Assembly (NCBI RefSeq): GCF_022179345.1
Contig: NZ_BPQR01000003.1
Span: forward strand, 1 to 64,000
Source of the DNA: Methylobacterium jeotgali
GTDB taxonomy: Bacteria; Pseudomonadota; Alphaproteobacteria; Rhizobiales; Beijerinckiaceae
Direction of reading: 5' to 3'
DNA: 64,000 nt
Shown: one piece after another, positions 26,019 through 35,088 of the stretch
Layout: every line of letters starts with the position of its first letter
Numbering within the stretch: position 1 is the first letter of the stretch
Translations under genes and position numbers: made by a program
The notes under the pieces: model-generated
What the model was told of the DNA's origin: nothing
Database searches by the model: none
What the model saw: only the letters and a program-made list of their open reading frames with translations

Positions 26019-27356
26019 CTACTTGTCGAACGGGTTTTCGCTCGTCCTCAGCGACAGCCGGATCGGCGTGCCGGGGAGGTCGAAGCTCTCGCGCAGCGCG
26101 TTGACGAGGTAGCGCGTGTAGGATTTCGGCAGGGCGTTGAGCTGGTTGCCGAACAGCGCGAAATGCGGCGGCCGTGTCTTCACCTGCGTGGCGTAGCGGA
26201 TCTTGATGCGCCGGCCCGCGACCGCGGGGGGTGGGTTGCGGGAGAGCGCGTCGCTCAGCCAGTCGTTGATCCGCGAGGTCGAGACGCGCCGGCTCCAGAC
26301 CTCGGAGGCCGCGACCACCGCCTGCATCAGCTTGTCGATGCCCTCGCCGGCCAGCCCCGAGAGCGGCACCACGGCGACGCCCCGGACCTGCGGCAGCAGC
26401 CGCGTGCAGTCCTCGCGCAGCTCCTTGAGCAGGCCCGGCTGGTCGGCGACGAGGTCCCATTTGTTGAGGCCGATCACCACGGCGCGGCCCTCGCTCTCGA
26501 CGAGGTCGATGATCGTCAGGTCCTGCTTCTCGAAGGGGATCGTCGCGTCGAGGAGCACCACGACGACCTCGGCGAAGCGCACCGCCCGCAAGCCGTCGGA
26601 GACCGCGAGCTTCTCCAGCTTGTCGTCGATGCGGGCGCGCCGACGCATGCCGGCCGTGTCGTGGAGGCGGATGCGCCGCCCCCGCCACTCCCAGTCCAGC
26701 GAGATCGAGTCGCGGGTGATGCCGGCCTCGGGGCCGACGAGGAGCCGGTCCTGCCCGATCATCCGGTTGATGAGCGTCGACTTGCCGGCGTTGGGGCGCC
26801 CGACGATGGCGACCTTGAGCGCCTTGTCGGCGCCTTCGCCGTCCGCGTCCTCGTCCGCTTCGGGGAGCGCCTCTTGCAGAGCCGAGTGCAGCTCGCCGAG
26901 ACCCTCGCCGTGCTCGGCGGAGAACGGGATCGGGTCGCCGAGGCCGAGCGAGAAGGCTTCGTAGGCGCCGGCCATCCCGGCCCCGCCCTCGGCCTTGTTG
27001 GCGATGAGGATCACCGGGCAGCCGGCCCGGCGCACCATTTCCGCGAAGGGCCGGTCGGCGGGCAGCACGCCGACGCGGGCGTCGATGACGAACAGCACCA
27101 CGTCCGCCTCGAGGATCGCCGCCTCGGTCTGCAGGCGCATCCGCCCGAGCAGGCTCTCGGAATCCGCCTCCTCGAGACCGGCGGTGTCGATGATGCGGAA
27201 AGCGAGGCCGCCGAAGCCGACATCGCCCTCGCGGCGGTCGCGGGTCACGCCGGGGCGGTCGTCCACGAGGGCGAGCTTCTTGCCGACGAGGCGGTTGAAG
27301 AGGGTCGACTTGCCGACATTCGGCCGTCCGACGATCGCGACGGTCGGCAGGTCCAT
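26019..27356 (-). CDS. der: Ribosome-assembly GTPase Der (EngA)
   Basis: 445 residues. Two tandem GTPase domains are visible, with '[18 protein letters not shown]' near residue 10 and '[18 protein letters not shown]' near 185, each followed by its own DTAG and NKxD boxes ('DTAGLEEAD', 'LIANKAEGG'; 'DTAGMRRRA', 'GLNKWDLV'). Note that the first G4 is NKAE rather than NKxD. A C-terminal KH-like domain ends the protein ('[11 protein letters not shown]'). Der acts in 50S subunit maturation. It converges with the ligase gene (three bases apart) and follows the TPR-like gene. Confidence 0.97.
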   Translation of the reverse strand: MDLPTVAIVGRPNVGKSTLFNRLVGKKLALVDDRPGVTRDRREGDVGFGGLAFRIIDTAGLEEADSESLLGRMRLQTEAAILEADVVLFVIDARVGVLPADRPFAEMVRRAGCPVILIANKAEGGAGMAGAYEAFSLGLGDPIPFSAEHGEGLGELHSALQEALPEADEDADGEGADKALKVAIVGRPNAGKSTLINRMIGQDRLLVGPEAGITRDSISLDWEWRGRRIRLHDTAGMRRRARIDDKLEKLAVSDGLRAVRFAEVVVVLLDATIPFEKQDLTIIDLVESEGRAVVIGLNKWDLVADQPGLLKELREDCTRLLPQVRGVAVVPLSGLAGEGIDKLMQAVVAASEVWSRRVSTSRINDWLSDALSRNPPPAVAGRRIKIRYATQVKTRPPHFALFGNQLNALPKSYTRYLVNALRESFDLPGTPIRLSLRTSENPFDK

Positions 27357-27400
27357 GGGTTCAACGTCCGGTTCTGGTCCCGCACAGGCGCGGGAGGCGT

Positions 27401-28108
27401 TCAGCGGGTGATGGGCGGGGGGGCGGCGGCCTCGTTCTGGGCCGCCGTCTCGGTGACGGGACCGCCGGCGACGAGCGCCGTGTAGACCTCGATGCGCTGG
27501 CGCAGGTTCGGCGGCGTCTCCGGATCGGTGACGAGCTGCTCGAACCAGCGGCCGGCCTCCTCGTACTGCCCGCGCCTGAGCGCGGCGAGGCCAAGCATCT
27601 CGCGGGCGGTGTAGCGGTAGGGGCTCGTCGCAGCCAGCCCCTGGAGGCTCGCGAGGGCCGGGGCCGGATCGGCGGCGTCGAGGCGCAGCAGCGCGGCCCG
27701 CAGGCGGGCGAGATCGCGCAGGCCGTCCGGGACCTTGGAATCACCTGCCAGCCCGTCGAACTCGGCGGCCCCTGCGGCCGGGTCGCGCTTGCCGGCCTCG
27801 GCCGCGGAACGGAAGCGGGAGAGAAGGCGGTAGCCGGAGGGGCCGTCGCCCTCCAGGGTGTCGAAGATCTTGTCGGCCTCCGCGACGCTGCCGTCGCGGG
27901 CGAGGCGGTTGGCCTTGTCGTACTGCTCGGAGGCCGCCTCGGAGGCGGTCCGCTCCCGCGCCTGCCAGTAGCGCCAGCCGCCGACCCCGGCCACGATCAG
28001 CACCGCCACGGCGAGGATCACGCCGCCGTAGCGGGCCCAGACCTTGGCGATCTGGTCGCGGCGGTAGTCCTCGTTGACCTCGCGGAAGAACTCGTTGTTT
28101 TCGGCCAT
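27401..28108 (-). CDS. YfgM-like single-pass membrane protein (TPR-type)
   Basis: 235 residues. A basic/acidic N-terminus '[20 protein letters not shown]' leads into one membrane helix (about residues 28-46), followed by helical hairpins rich in Ala/Leu/Arg that match the tetratricopeptide-like domain of the YfgM/DUF2133 group ('[20 protein letters not shown]'). In E. coli YfgM works at the Sec translocon with periplasmic chaperones. Its position immediately upstream of der (44 bases) is conserved in alphaproteobacteria and mirrors yfgM-bamB-der in gammaproteobacteria. No bamB is present here. Confidence 0.85.
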   Translation of the reverse strand: MAENNEFFREVNEDYRRDQIAKVWARYGGVILAVAVLIVAGVGGWRYWQARERTASEAASEQYDKANRLARDGSVAEADKIFDTLEGDGPSGYRLLSRFRSAAEAGKRDPAAGAAEFDGLAGDSKVPDGLRDLARLRAALLRLDAADPAPALASLQGLAATSPYRYTAREMLGLAALRRGQYEEAGRWFEQLVTDPETPPNLRQRIEVYTALVAGGPVTETAAQNEAAAPPPITR

Positions 28109-28234
28109 CGCACCCTCGGGGCCGGGCGCGCCACGAGACGCGCGCGCCGCCGGCCTTGCCAGGAAGGGCCCGCGCCTAGCACAGCCCCGCGGGAATGGCG
28201 ACAGAGGGTTTGTCCTTCGCCCTCGGGAAGACCG

Positions 28235-28840
28235 TCAGGCGGCGCCCGGCCAGACCTGCACGCCGATCAGCACCGCGTGGAGCTCGCGCGCGAACGCGAA
28301 CCAGACCGCGACTCCGATCGCGACCGCCAGCGCGTCGTTGCGCCAGCCCGCCGGCGCCGCCTGCCCGCCATGGCTCGCGGCGACCTGCCCGGCGGAGAGC
28401 GCCCGGCGCTTGGCGCTGATGCGCGCGGCGACCGCCCAGGCGAGGAAGCCGCCGAACAGCAGCATCGAGCCCAGATCGCCGTTGGCGAGGAGATGGGCCG
28501 TCGCCCAGATCTTCACGGCCAGCAGCATCGGGTGCTTCAGCCGCGCCCGGATGTGGCCGGGCAGATAGGTCGCCGCGAGCGAAATGAAGGCGAACAGCAT
28601 CAGCAGCAGGGCGAGGTGCCGGGTGAAGACCGGCGGGTCCCAGACCGGGATCAGCCCGGCGGAGCGGTAGGACTGGAAGCCGACCACGGCCAGCACCAGG
28701 CCGATGGCCGAGAGCACCGAGTAGCCGATCTTGTAGCCACCCTCCCCCAGCCGCGCGACGAGCTGCGCGCGGGGCCCCCGCGCCATCGAGAAGGCGTGCG
28801 TGCCGAGAAACAGCAACAGTCCGAGAATCAGGATCAGCAT
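28235..28840 (-). CDS. nnrU: NnrU family membrane protein
   Basis: 201 residues from the ATG at 28840; longer in-frame starts add a polar, non-family stretch. Six hydrophobic helices are visible, beginning 'MLILILGLLLFLGTHAFSMA'. 'GGYKIGYSVLSAIGLVLAVV', 'LPGHIRARLKHPMLLAVKIW' and 'ATAHLLANGDLGSMLLFGGF' match the NnrU family, with conserved histidines of the type seen in isoprenylcysteine methyltransferase-like folds. NnrU was first linked to nitric oxide/nitrite metabolism in Rhodobacter, but most members lie away from denitrification genes, as here. Role uncertain. Confidence 0.88.
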   Translation of the reverse strand: MLILILGLLLFLGTHAFSMARGPRAQLVARLGEGGYKIGYSVLSAIGLVLAVVGFQSYRSAGLIPVWDPPVFTRHLALLLMLFAFISLAATYLPGHIRARLKHPMLLAVKIWATAHLLANGDLGSMLLFGGFLAWAVAARISAKRRALSAGQVAASHGGQAAPAGWRNDALAVAIGVAVWFAFARELHAVLIGVQVWPGAA

Positions 28841-29091
28841 CGAGGCGCCATCGGTTGTCGCTGCACCGCGGAGGGCGGCCATCCTGTAATCGTTCTGAAC
28901 AGGATCGCCGACCCTGTCCAGGCGACCACACGGATGCGCGAGGATCGTCTCGACGGCTTGGCAGACGGGTCGGGACGGCTCTATCAGGGCGCGCCGCACG
29001 TCGATGCCCGCGTGCCCGCGTATCGACCCGATCAGTGACCGGAGGCCGGAGCCCGCGCGCTCGGGCCCGCCAGAGGCGGAGCCGCCCCCCG

Positions 29092-30183
29092 ATGCGGGAC
29101 CCGAACGCGATCGACTTCTGGCGCGGCCTCGCCCTGGTGACGATCTTCATCAATCACATTCCGGGCAACACCTTCGAGCGCTACACCTACTCGCAGTACG
29201 GCATCTCGGACGCGGCGGAGCTGTTCGTGTTCCTGGCGGGCTGGTCGATCGGCATCGCGACGCGGGACAAGTCGGGCGAGCGCGAGAGCGTCTTCCGCAG
29301 CGTCCAGCGGCTTCTCTCCCGCACGATCGAGGTCTACCGCGCCCAGATCACCATCATGGTCCTGGCGCTGGCGATGATCGCAGGCACGGCGCTCGTCCTC
29401 GACAACCCGCTGATCCTCGAGTGGCACAATGCCGGCGGCTTCTTCGGCGACCCGATCCAGACCGTCGTCGGCGTCGCGTTGCTCACGCATCAGCTCGGCT
29501 TCTTCAACATCCTGCCGCTCTACGTGGTGCTGCTCGGGGTGGCGCCGCTCTTCGTGATCGTCGCCCGCTATAGCCGGCTCGCGGCGCTCGGCCTCTCGCT
29601 CGCGCTCTACGCGACGAGCCTCGTGGAGGAGTGGAACCTGCCCTCCTGGCCCGGCGACGGCGACTGGTTCTTCGATCCGCTGTGCTGGCAGCTCCTGCTC
29701 GTGCTCGGCTTCGTGCTGGAGGACTGGAACCGCCGCAGCCCGCTGCTGCGGATCTGGGCCCGGCGACTGGTTCCGCTGGGGATCGTGATCGTTCTTCTCG
29801 GGATCGTGCTCTCGGTATTCGAACTCCGGCCCGATCCACTGCTCGTTCCCGAGCCGCGCCTTATTTTCACCTTCGACAAGACTTATCTCACGCCGGCCCG
29901 GCTGATCCATTTCGTCGGCGTGCTCCTGGCGTTCCATCTCGTCTATGCCTGGATCGCCCCGCGGATCGGACCTGCCGTCGACTACCTGAGCCGGCTCGGA
30001 CGCAACTCCCTTGCCGTCTTCTCGATGGGGTCGATCCTCAGCCTCGCCGGACAGCTCGTCCGGTTCTGGACAGGGGGCGGTCTTCTGGTCGACGTTCTCG
30101 TGGTCGGCGCCGGTCTCCTCGGCCTCGGCACGACGGCATGGTTCGTGGAATGGCGCTCCCGCAAGCCGCGGGTCCGGGCATGA
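29092..30183 (+). CDS. opgC: OpgC-family membrane acyltransferase
   Basis: 363 residues from the ATG at 29092, which starts the family block 'MRDPNAIDFWRGLALVTIFI'. About ten membrane helices follow. 'NHIPGNTFERYTYSQYGISD' and 'AAELFVFLAGWSIGIA' are typical OpgC_C sequence. OpgC proteins modify periplasmic glucans with succinyl groups in rhizobia and Rhodobacter. The stop overlaps the next start (ATGA), coupling it to the SGNH-like protein. No opgG/opgH glucan synthesis genes lie in the window. Confidence 0.88.
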   Translation: MRDPNAIDFWRGLALVTIFINHIPGNTFERYTYSQYGISDAAELFVFLAGWSIGIATRDKSGERESVFRSVQRLLSRTIEVYRAQITIMVLALAMIAGTALVLDNPLILEWHNAGGFFGDPIQTVVGVALLTHQLGFFNILPLYVVLLGVAPLFVIVARYSRLAALGLSLALYATSLVEEWNLPSWPGDGDWFFDPLCWQLLLVLGFVLEDWNRRSPLLRIWARRLVPLGIVIVLLGIVLSVFELRPDPLLVPEPRLIFTFDKTYLTPARLIHFVGVLLAFHLVYAWIAPRIGPAVDYLSRLGRNSLAVFSMGSILSLAGQLVRFWTGGGLLVDVLVVGAGLLGLGTTAWFVEWRSRKPRVRA

Positions 30184-31082
30184 GCCGGCTCCCCGCACTC
30201 TTCGTCGCCCTCGGGCTCCTCGCGTCGCCGGTCCGGGCCGAGACCGCGCCGCCTGCCGACGCGCCGGCCAAACCCGCGCCGGCCGTCGTCTCGCCGCCCG
30301 CCGCCACGGGGGCCGACGCCGCCGATACCAGCCTCTCGCCCGAGTGCCGGGTGCCGGGCTCGAAGCTCTACACCCTCGCCCGCCTCGCCGCGGTGAAGGC
30401 CGCGCTCAAGGAGCATCGGGCGGTGCGGGTGCTCACCATCGGCTCGACCTCCGGCGCCGCGACGAGCAGCGCGAGCTACCCCGTCCGCCTCGAGACCGCC
30501 CTGGAGCGGTCGCTTCCCGAGGTCGACGTGGTGGTGGAAGCGCGCGGCCTCCAGGGCGAGATCGCCTCCGGCGCCGCCGAGCGCCTGCGCGCCCTCGTGG
30601 CTGAGATCGAGCCGGACCTCGTGATCTGGCAGGTCGGCACCGCGGACGCCCTCGCTCGCGTCGAGCTCGACGCCTTCGCCGACGCGCTCGACGAGACCGT
30701 GCGCTGGATCAAGTCCCACCGCATCGACGTGGTGCTGGTCGATCCGCTCTACACGAAGAGCCTCGCGCAGGACGAGTATTACAACAGCATCGTGCGCAAG
30801 GTCTTCGAGGTCGCGCGCCGGGAGGCGGTGCCCCTCGTCCAGCGCTACGAGGCGATGCGCTACCTCTCGGCGGGCTCCGACAAGGGCGAGGCCCATTTCC
30901 TCGGCCGCCAGTTCCGCCTCAACGATCTCGGCATGCGCTGCATGGCCGAGCACGTCACCCGCGCCATCACCCTCTCGCTGCTGCAGCCGGATGCGACGGG
31001 CTCGGGCAACGGGCCGATCGTCGGCAAGGAGCCGCCGAAGGACCGCCCGGCCACGGAGGCGAGCCCGGCTCCCGCCCGCTGA
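30180..31082 (+). CDS. SGNH/GDSL-like periplasmic protein with degenerate active site
   Basis: 300 residues. A signal peptide (residues 1-20, ending VRA-E) and a Pro/Ala-rich linker precede an SGNH hydrolase-like fold. Block I reads 'VLTIGSTSGAATSSASYP', where the nucleophile position appears to be Thr. Block III reads 'IWQVGTADALARV', with Ala in place of the usual Asn. The segment before 'LNDLGMRCMAEHV' reads GRQFR where the Asp-x-x-His pair is expected. So the fold is clear but catalysis is doubtful. It is translationally coupled to opgC, so it probably works on the same glucan or acyl group. The tail is Pro/Ala-rich. Confidence 0.75.
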   Translation: MSRLPALFVALGLLASPVRAETAPPADAPAKPAPAVVSPPAATGADAADTSLSPECRVPGSKLYTLARLAAVKAALKEHRAVRVLTIGSTSGAATSSASYPVRLETALERSLPEVDVVVEARGLQGEIASGAAERLRALVAEIEPDLVIWQVGTADALARVELDAFADALDETVRWIKSHRIDVVLVDPLYTKSLAQDEYYNSIVRKVFEVARREAVPLVQRYEAMRYLSAGSDKGEAHFLGRQFRLNDLGMRCMAEHVTRAITLSLLQPDATGSGNGPIVGKEPPKDRPATEASPAPAR

Positions 31083-31122
31083 GGCGGGCGGCCAGCCCAC
31101 ATTCCGAGCGGCGGTCGAAGCC

Positions 31123-31932
31123 TTACGGCGTGGCGGTGCCCGTGGTGTCGGGTCCGGTGAAGACGTCGCGGATCTTGCGCCCGGTGGCCGCGAGCGACGG
31201 GATCTTCACCCCGAGCACCTCGGTGTCGTCGGACTCGGGCTCGGCGGCGGCGACCGCCGCCCGTGGAGCCGGTGCGGGCTGCTGCGCGACCTTGGCCGGC
31301 TTGGCGGCCGGCTTCGGCTCCGGCCGGGAGGCCACCGGCTTCGGCGCGGGCTTCGGAAGCGTCTTGGCGGGGGCGGCCTCCGCCTCGTTCTCCGGCGGCA
31401 GGGCGGCGAAGGCCGCGGTGGCGGCCTCCCGCGCCCGCACCGTCTCCGTGGGGCGAATGATCGCGGCGGCGCGGGTCGGCAGGATCGGCGCGGCCTCGCG
31501 AACGGCGGACACGAGGCTCACCGGCTCGATCGGCGGCAGCGGACGGGCCGTCGCGGCCGGGCGCGATGCCGGCAAGGGAGCGGCCTTGGCATCGGGCGCC
31601 GGATCGAGGGCGGCGCGCAGGCTCGCGGGTCCCACGGCCGGAAGCGGCGACGGAGCCGGAGCCGCCGGCATCACGGCCGCGGTCTTCGGCGCCTCGGGGC
31701 GCGGCGCGAGGGCGGGCACGCCGTCGCGCAGGTCAGGCCATTCGGCGGCGCGGGTGGTGACGATGACCGGGCGCGGCGGAGGCCCGGCGAAGCCCGCGAG
31801 CAGGGCGTTGGCGCCGGCGAAGGCGCCGCCCGCGGCCGCGGCGATGCCGAGACCGGCGGCGATGCGGCCGTAGGGGATCGCCCGGCGCCGGCGGGCCGTG
31901 CGCGGAAAGGGGGTCGCTGCCTCGCCCGTCAT
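31123..31932 (-). CDS. Pro/Ala-rich single-pass membrane protein, function unknown
   Basis: 269 residues from the ATG at 31932. A basic N-terminus ('TARRRRAIPYGRIAAGLGIA') leads into one membrane helix of alanine and glycine (about 33-58). The rest is a low-complexity stretch of Ala, Pro and Lys repeats such as 'KPAPKPVASRPEPKPAAKPA', ending in a short conserved-looking segment 'EVLGVKIPSLAATGRKIRDV'. It may span the periplasm like TonB or an OmpA-linked anchor, but I see no TonB C-terminal domain. Unknown family. It is divergent from the sensor kinase. Confidence 0.65.
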   Translation of the reverse strand: MTGEAATPFPRTARRRRAIPYGRIAAGLGIAAAAGGAFAGANALLAGFAGPPPRPVIVTTRAAEWPDLRDGVPALAPRPEAPKTAAVMPAAPAPSPLPAVGPASLRAALDPAPDAKAAPLPASRPAATARPLPPIEPVSLVSAVREAAPILPTRAAAIIRPTETVRAREAATAAFAALPPENEAEAAPAKTLPKPAPKPVASRPEPKPAAKPAKVAQQPAPAPRAAVAAAEPESDDTEVLGVKIPSLAATGRKIRDVFTGPDTTGTATP

Positions 31933-32281
31933 CGATATGGCCTCTCGCATGCGGAACGCATCGGCCGGTCCCTGCCTCTCCCGAGCAGCCGCGCGGATCC
32001 GCGCGAACGAACATCGCAAGGCGGGACGATGCTGCGCACATTGAGGCGCAAAGATGTCCCGTGCGTTAACTACGGCGCCTCGCCCGCCGGGGGTCCACGA
32101 TGCCTCCCGCAGCTGTGGAGAACTCCGCTGCGACTTGGAAGACGGTAAGGTTCATCTGATCTCGGCCGTCGATCATCATCGCGGGCCGGTCGATGCTGCA
32201 TGTGGACGGGGCGCCCGGCCGCGTCGACAACATCCCCGCCATCGGTCACGGTCGCGCCTTAGCCCGAGACGCCCCGACGCG
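31933..32281. other. Divergent intergenic region
   Basis: About 350 bases between the Pro/Ala-rich protein and the sensor kinase. It contains a lower-G+C stretch at 32045-32175 suited to promoters. I see no hairpin-plus-T terminator, operator palindrome or credible small gene. Confidence 0.5.
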
Positions 32282-33715
32282 ATGACCGACGACACCGCCC
32301 CGGCGGAGCCCGCAAAGCCGCCGCGCCGGACGGGCGGAGGACCCTGGAGAACCTGGTCGACCCGCACCCATCTGATGGCGGTGGTGCTCGTCATCGATCT
32401 CGTGGCGGCGCTGGTCTCCTGCGCGGTGATCGTGCTCAACGCCCGCTCGGCGGTGAAGGTCGAGACAAGGGCCTCCCTCGCCACCGTCGAGCAGCTCGTC
32501 GCCGACACGATCAGCCTCGCCCAGCCCGAGGCGCCGGTGGCGGTGCTGCGCACCCTCGACTTGCGCTTCCAGGCCCTGCGGCACGTCCGCGTCGCCGTGC
32601 GGGACGCCGAGGGCGCACCGATCCGGGTGCGGCTCTCCGGCCTGCGGCCGGACCGGCACGAGGCGCCCGCCTGGTTCGCGGCGCTGATCGCGCCGCCGGT
32701 GCAGACGCACACCATCCCCATCGAGAGCGGCGGCGCCCGAATCGGTTCGGCGCAGATCACCACCCAGCCGCTCGACGAGATCGACGAGGTCTGGGGCTAC
32801 GCGGTGGCGCTCTCGCTCACCAGCCTCACCATCAACGCCGCGATGCTCGCGGCGCTCTACGTGGCGCTCGGCCGGGTGCTGGCCCCGCTGGAGCGGCTGA
32901 CCGAGGGCCTGACGCAGCTCGAGCACCACGACTACACCGCCCGCCTGGAAGCGCCGGCCTCCCGCGAGACCGCGCAGATCGCCGCCCGCTTCAACCGGGT
33001 CGCCGAGGCGCTGACCGCGGCGCGCGGCGCGAACCGGCAGCTCAACCGCCAGCTCCTCACCGCCCAGGACGACGAGGGGCGCCGCACGGCGCTGGAACTC
33101 CACGACGAGTTCGGCCCCTGCCTGTTCGCGCTGGAGGCCAACGCCGCCTCGATCACCCGTCTCGTCGGGGCCGAGGGCGAGCCGGATCGCCAGCGGCTCG
33201 CGGCGCGGGCCGCCGACATCAGCGGCATCGTCGCGCAGGTGCAAGGGCTGAACCGGGACCTTCTCAACCGCCTGCGCCCGCACGCGCTCGGCGAGGTGCC
33301 GCTCGCGGAGTGCCTGAACCTGTTGATGACGGGCTTCGCCCGGCGCCATCCCGACACCGTTTTCGACGGCCATTTCGAGGGGCTGGCCCGAGGCTACGGC
33401 GACGTCGTCGACCTCACGGTGTTCCGCTGCATCCAGGAGAGCACCACCAACGCCGTGCGCCACGGCGGCGCCCGCACCGTCACCGCCCGCGCCGAGGAGC
33501 GGGACGGCGTCCTCTCGATCCGGGTGCGCGACGACGGCGGCGGGCCGCGGGAGGGACACCGCATCGGCCTCGGCTTGTCGGGGATGCGCGAGCGGGTGGG
33601 CGCCCTCGGCGGAACCTTTGCCCTTGACAAGGGCTCGCCCGGCGCACTTGTCCGGATCAGTATCCCCGTCGAGCCCGAGCCGGGCGAACCCGCGAGCGCG
33701 AGCGCGCAACCATGA
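32282..33715 (+). CDS. MoxY-like sensor histidine kinase
   Basis: 477 residues from the ATG at 32282. Membrane helix 1 (about 30-54), a periplasmic domain of about 115 residues resembling the LapD/MoxY N-terminal type, helix 2 (about 173-197), a HAMP linker, then a HisKA_3 dimerisation domain with phosphorylated His274 in 'RRTALELHDEFGPCLFALEA'. The HATPase domain has 'CIQESTTNAVRHGGA' (N box) and 'RVRDDGGGPREGHRIGLGLS' (G boxes). The class pairs with LuxR-type regulators; MoxY/MoxX of Paracoccus controls methanol-oxidation genes. The stop overlaps the regulator's ATG. Confidence 0.92.
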   Translation: MTDDTAPAEPAKPPRRTGGGPWRTWSTRTHLMAVVLVIDLVAALVSCAVIVLNARSAVKVETRASLATVEQLVADTISLAQPEAPVAVLRTLDLRFQALRHVRVAVRDAEGAPIRVRLSGLRPDRHEAPAWFAALIAPPVQTHTIPIESGGARIGSAQITTQPLDEIDEVWGYAVALSLTSLTINAAMLAALYVALGRVLAPLERLTEGLTQLEHHDYTARLEAPASRETAQIAARFNRVAEALTAARGANRQLNRQLLTAQDDEGRRTALELHDEFGPCLFALEANAASITRLVGAEGEPDRQRLAARAADISGIVAQVQGLNRDLLNRLRPHALGEVPLAECLNLLMTGFARRHPDTVFDGHFEGLARGYGDVVDLTVFRCIQESTTNAVRHGGARTVTARAEERDGVLSIRVRDDGGGPREGHRIGLGLSGMRERVGALGGTFALDKGSPGALVRISIPVEPEPGEPASASAQP

Positions 33716-34386
33716 ACGCCCAGACCCCGAAGCCGGTCATCTCCGCCGCACGGCTCCCGGTGCTCGTCATCGACGATCATCCGATCGTGCTGCAGGGATG
33801 CCGGCGCGTGCTCGAGGATGCCGGCGTCGAGACCGTGGCCGAGGCCACCAACGTGGTCGCCGGCTACCGGGCCTTCCACCGCCTGCGCCCGCCGATCGTG
33901 ATCTGCGACCTGACCTTCCAGGGCAGCGGGCTCGCCGGCCTCGGCCTGATCCGCCGGATGCGGGCGGTGGAGCCGAAGGTGCGGGTGCTGGTGTTCTCGA
34001 TGCACAACGATCCGGTCATTGTCGCCCGCGCCCTCGAGGCCGGGGCGCTCGGCTACGTCCTCAAGGACCACGCCTCGGCGGAGCTCTTCGAGGCCTTCGA
34101 GCGGGTGCGCGCCGGCGAGGTCTATCTCGACCGGCGGCTCGCCACCGAGGTGGCGATGCTGCGCGCCGACGCAAGGCGCACGCCGGAATCGCAGCTCACC
34201 CCCCGCGAGCAGCAGATCCTCACCCGCCTTGCCCAGGGCAAGTCCTATGGCGTCATCGCGAGCGACCTCTCGGTCAGCTACAAGACCGTCACCAACGCCT
34301 GCTCGCAGATGCGCCAGAAGCTCGGGGTGCGTACGCTCGCCGAGCTGATCCACGTCGCGGTGACGCAGGCGCAGCGCCAGGGCTGA
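33712..34386 (+). CDS. LuxR-type (NarL/FixJ) response regulator
   Basis: 224 residues. The receiver domain has the acidic pair in 'VLVIDDHPIVLQGCRRVL', the phosphorylated Asp66 in 'IVICDLTFQGSG', and Lys in 'GYVLKDHASAE'. The C-terminal HTH reads 'LTPREQQILTRLAQGKSYGV' followed by 'SVSYKTVTNACSQMRQKLGV'. It is partner to the kinase by the four-base overlap. Targets may include the co-directional tenA and following genes, which begin 18 bases after the stop. No operator could be identified. Confidence 0.93.
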   Translation: MNAQTPKPVISAARLPVLVIDDHPIVLQGCRRVLEDAGVETVAEATNVVAGYRAFHRLRPPIVICDLTFQGSGLAGLGLIRRMRAVEPKVRVLVFSMHNDPVIVARALEAGALGYVLKDHASAELFEAFERVRAGEVYLDRRLATEVAMLRADARRTPESQLTPREQQILTRLAQGKSYGVIASDLSVSYKTVTNACSQMRQKLGVRTLAELIHVAVTQAQRQG

Positions 34387-34404
34387 TCCGAAAGGCAGGC
34401 GGGA

Positions 34405-35079
34405 ATGGCATCGCAGGGGACGTTCTCGGCGGACGCCTGGGCGCGCAACGCCGCCGCCTACGAGACGATCCGGGGGATGCCCTTCAACGCGGAGCTGGCC
34501 GAGGGCACGCTCTCGCGGGAGCGCTTCCGCCGCTACATCCTCCAGGACGCGCACTACCTGATCGGCTTCGGCCGGGCGCTCGCCCTCGCCGCCGCCCGCG
34601 CGCCCCACCCGGACCGGATCGTGCAGTTCGCCAAGGGCGCCGAGACCGCGATCGTGGTGGAGCGGGCGCTCCACGGGGGCTTCCTGCGCGACTACGGCAT
34701 CACGCCGGAGAGCTTTTCCGCGACGCCCCTGTCGCCTCCTTGCGACCACTACGTCTCCTGGCTCCTCGCCACCTGCTATGGGCAGGCCCACGAGGTCGCG
34801 CTCGCGGCCCTTCTGCCCTGCTTCTGGATCTACGCCGAGGTCGGCCGCGACATCCACGGCCGCGCCGTGCCCGACAACCCGTATCGGGCCTGGATCGACA
34901 CCTATGCCGGCGAGGAGTTCGCCGCCGCCGTCACCGCGATGATCGAAGCGACCGACGAGGCCGCCGCCATCGCCTCCCCGACTGCGGTCGAGGCGATGCA
35001 CCGGGCCTTCACACACGCGACGCGGCTCGAATACCTGTTCTGGGACGGCGCCTATCGCGGCTCCAACTGGCCGCTGTAG
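34405..35079 (+). CDS. tenA: TenA-family thiaminase II / aminopyrimidine aminohydrolase
   Basis: 224 residues, an all-helical TenA protein. 'RFRRYILQDAHYLIGFGRAL' is the substrate-pocket helix with its Asp/Tyr, and the catalytic cysteine is Cys139 in 'LLPCFWIYAEVGRDI'. 'TRLEYLFWDGAY' carries the C-terminal Glu and Tyr. TenA recovers the thiamine pyrimidine from degraded thiamine (amino- to hydroxymethylpyrimidine). No other thiamine gene and no visible TPP riboswitch lie nearby. It is 18 bases after the response regulator and nine before the DJ-1 gene, so probably the same operon. Confidence 0.92.
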   Translation: MASQGTFSADAWARNAAAYETIRGMPFNAELAEGTLSRERFRRYILQDAHYLIGFGRALALAAARAPHPDRIVQFAKGAETAIVVERALHGGFLRDYGITPESFSATPLSPPCDHYVSWLLATCYGQAHEVALAALLPCFWIYAEVGRDIHGRAVPDNPYRAWIDTYAGEEFAAAVTAMIEATDEAAAIASPTAVEAMHRAFTHATRLEYLFWDGAYRGSNWPL

Positions 35080-35088
35080 GGGCCGCGG

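Noticed and set aside
34387..34404. TPP riboswitch ahead of tenA
   Set aside because: Only 18 bases separate the response regulator stop from tenA, leaving no space; no THI-box-like sequence was seen upstream either.
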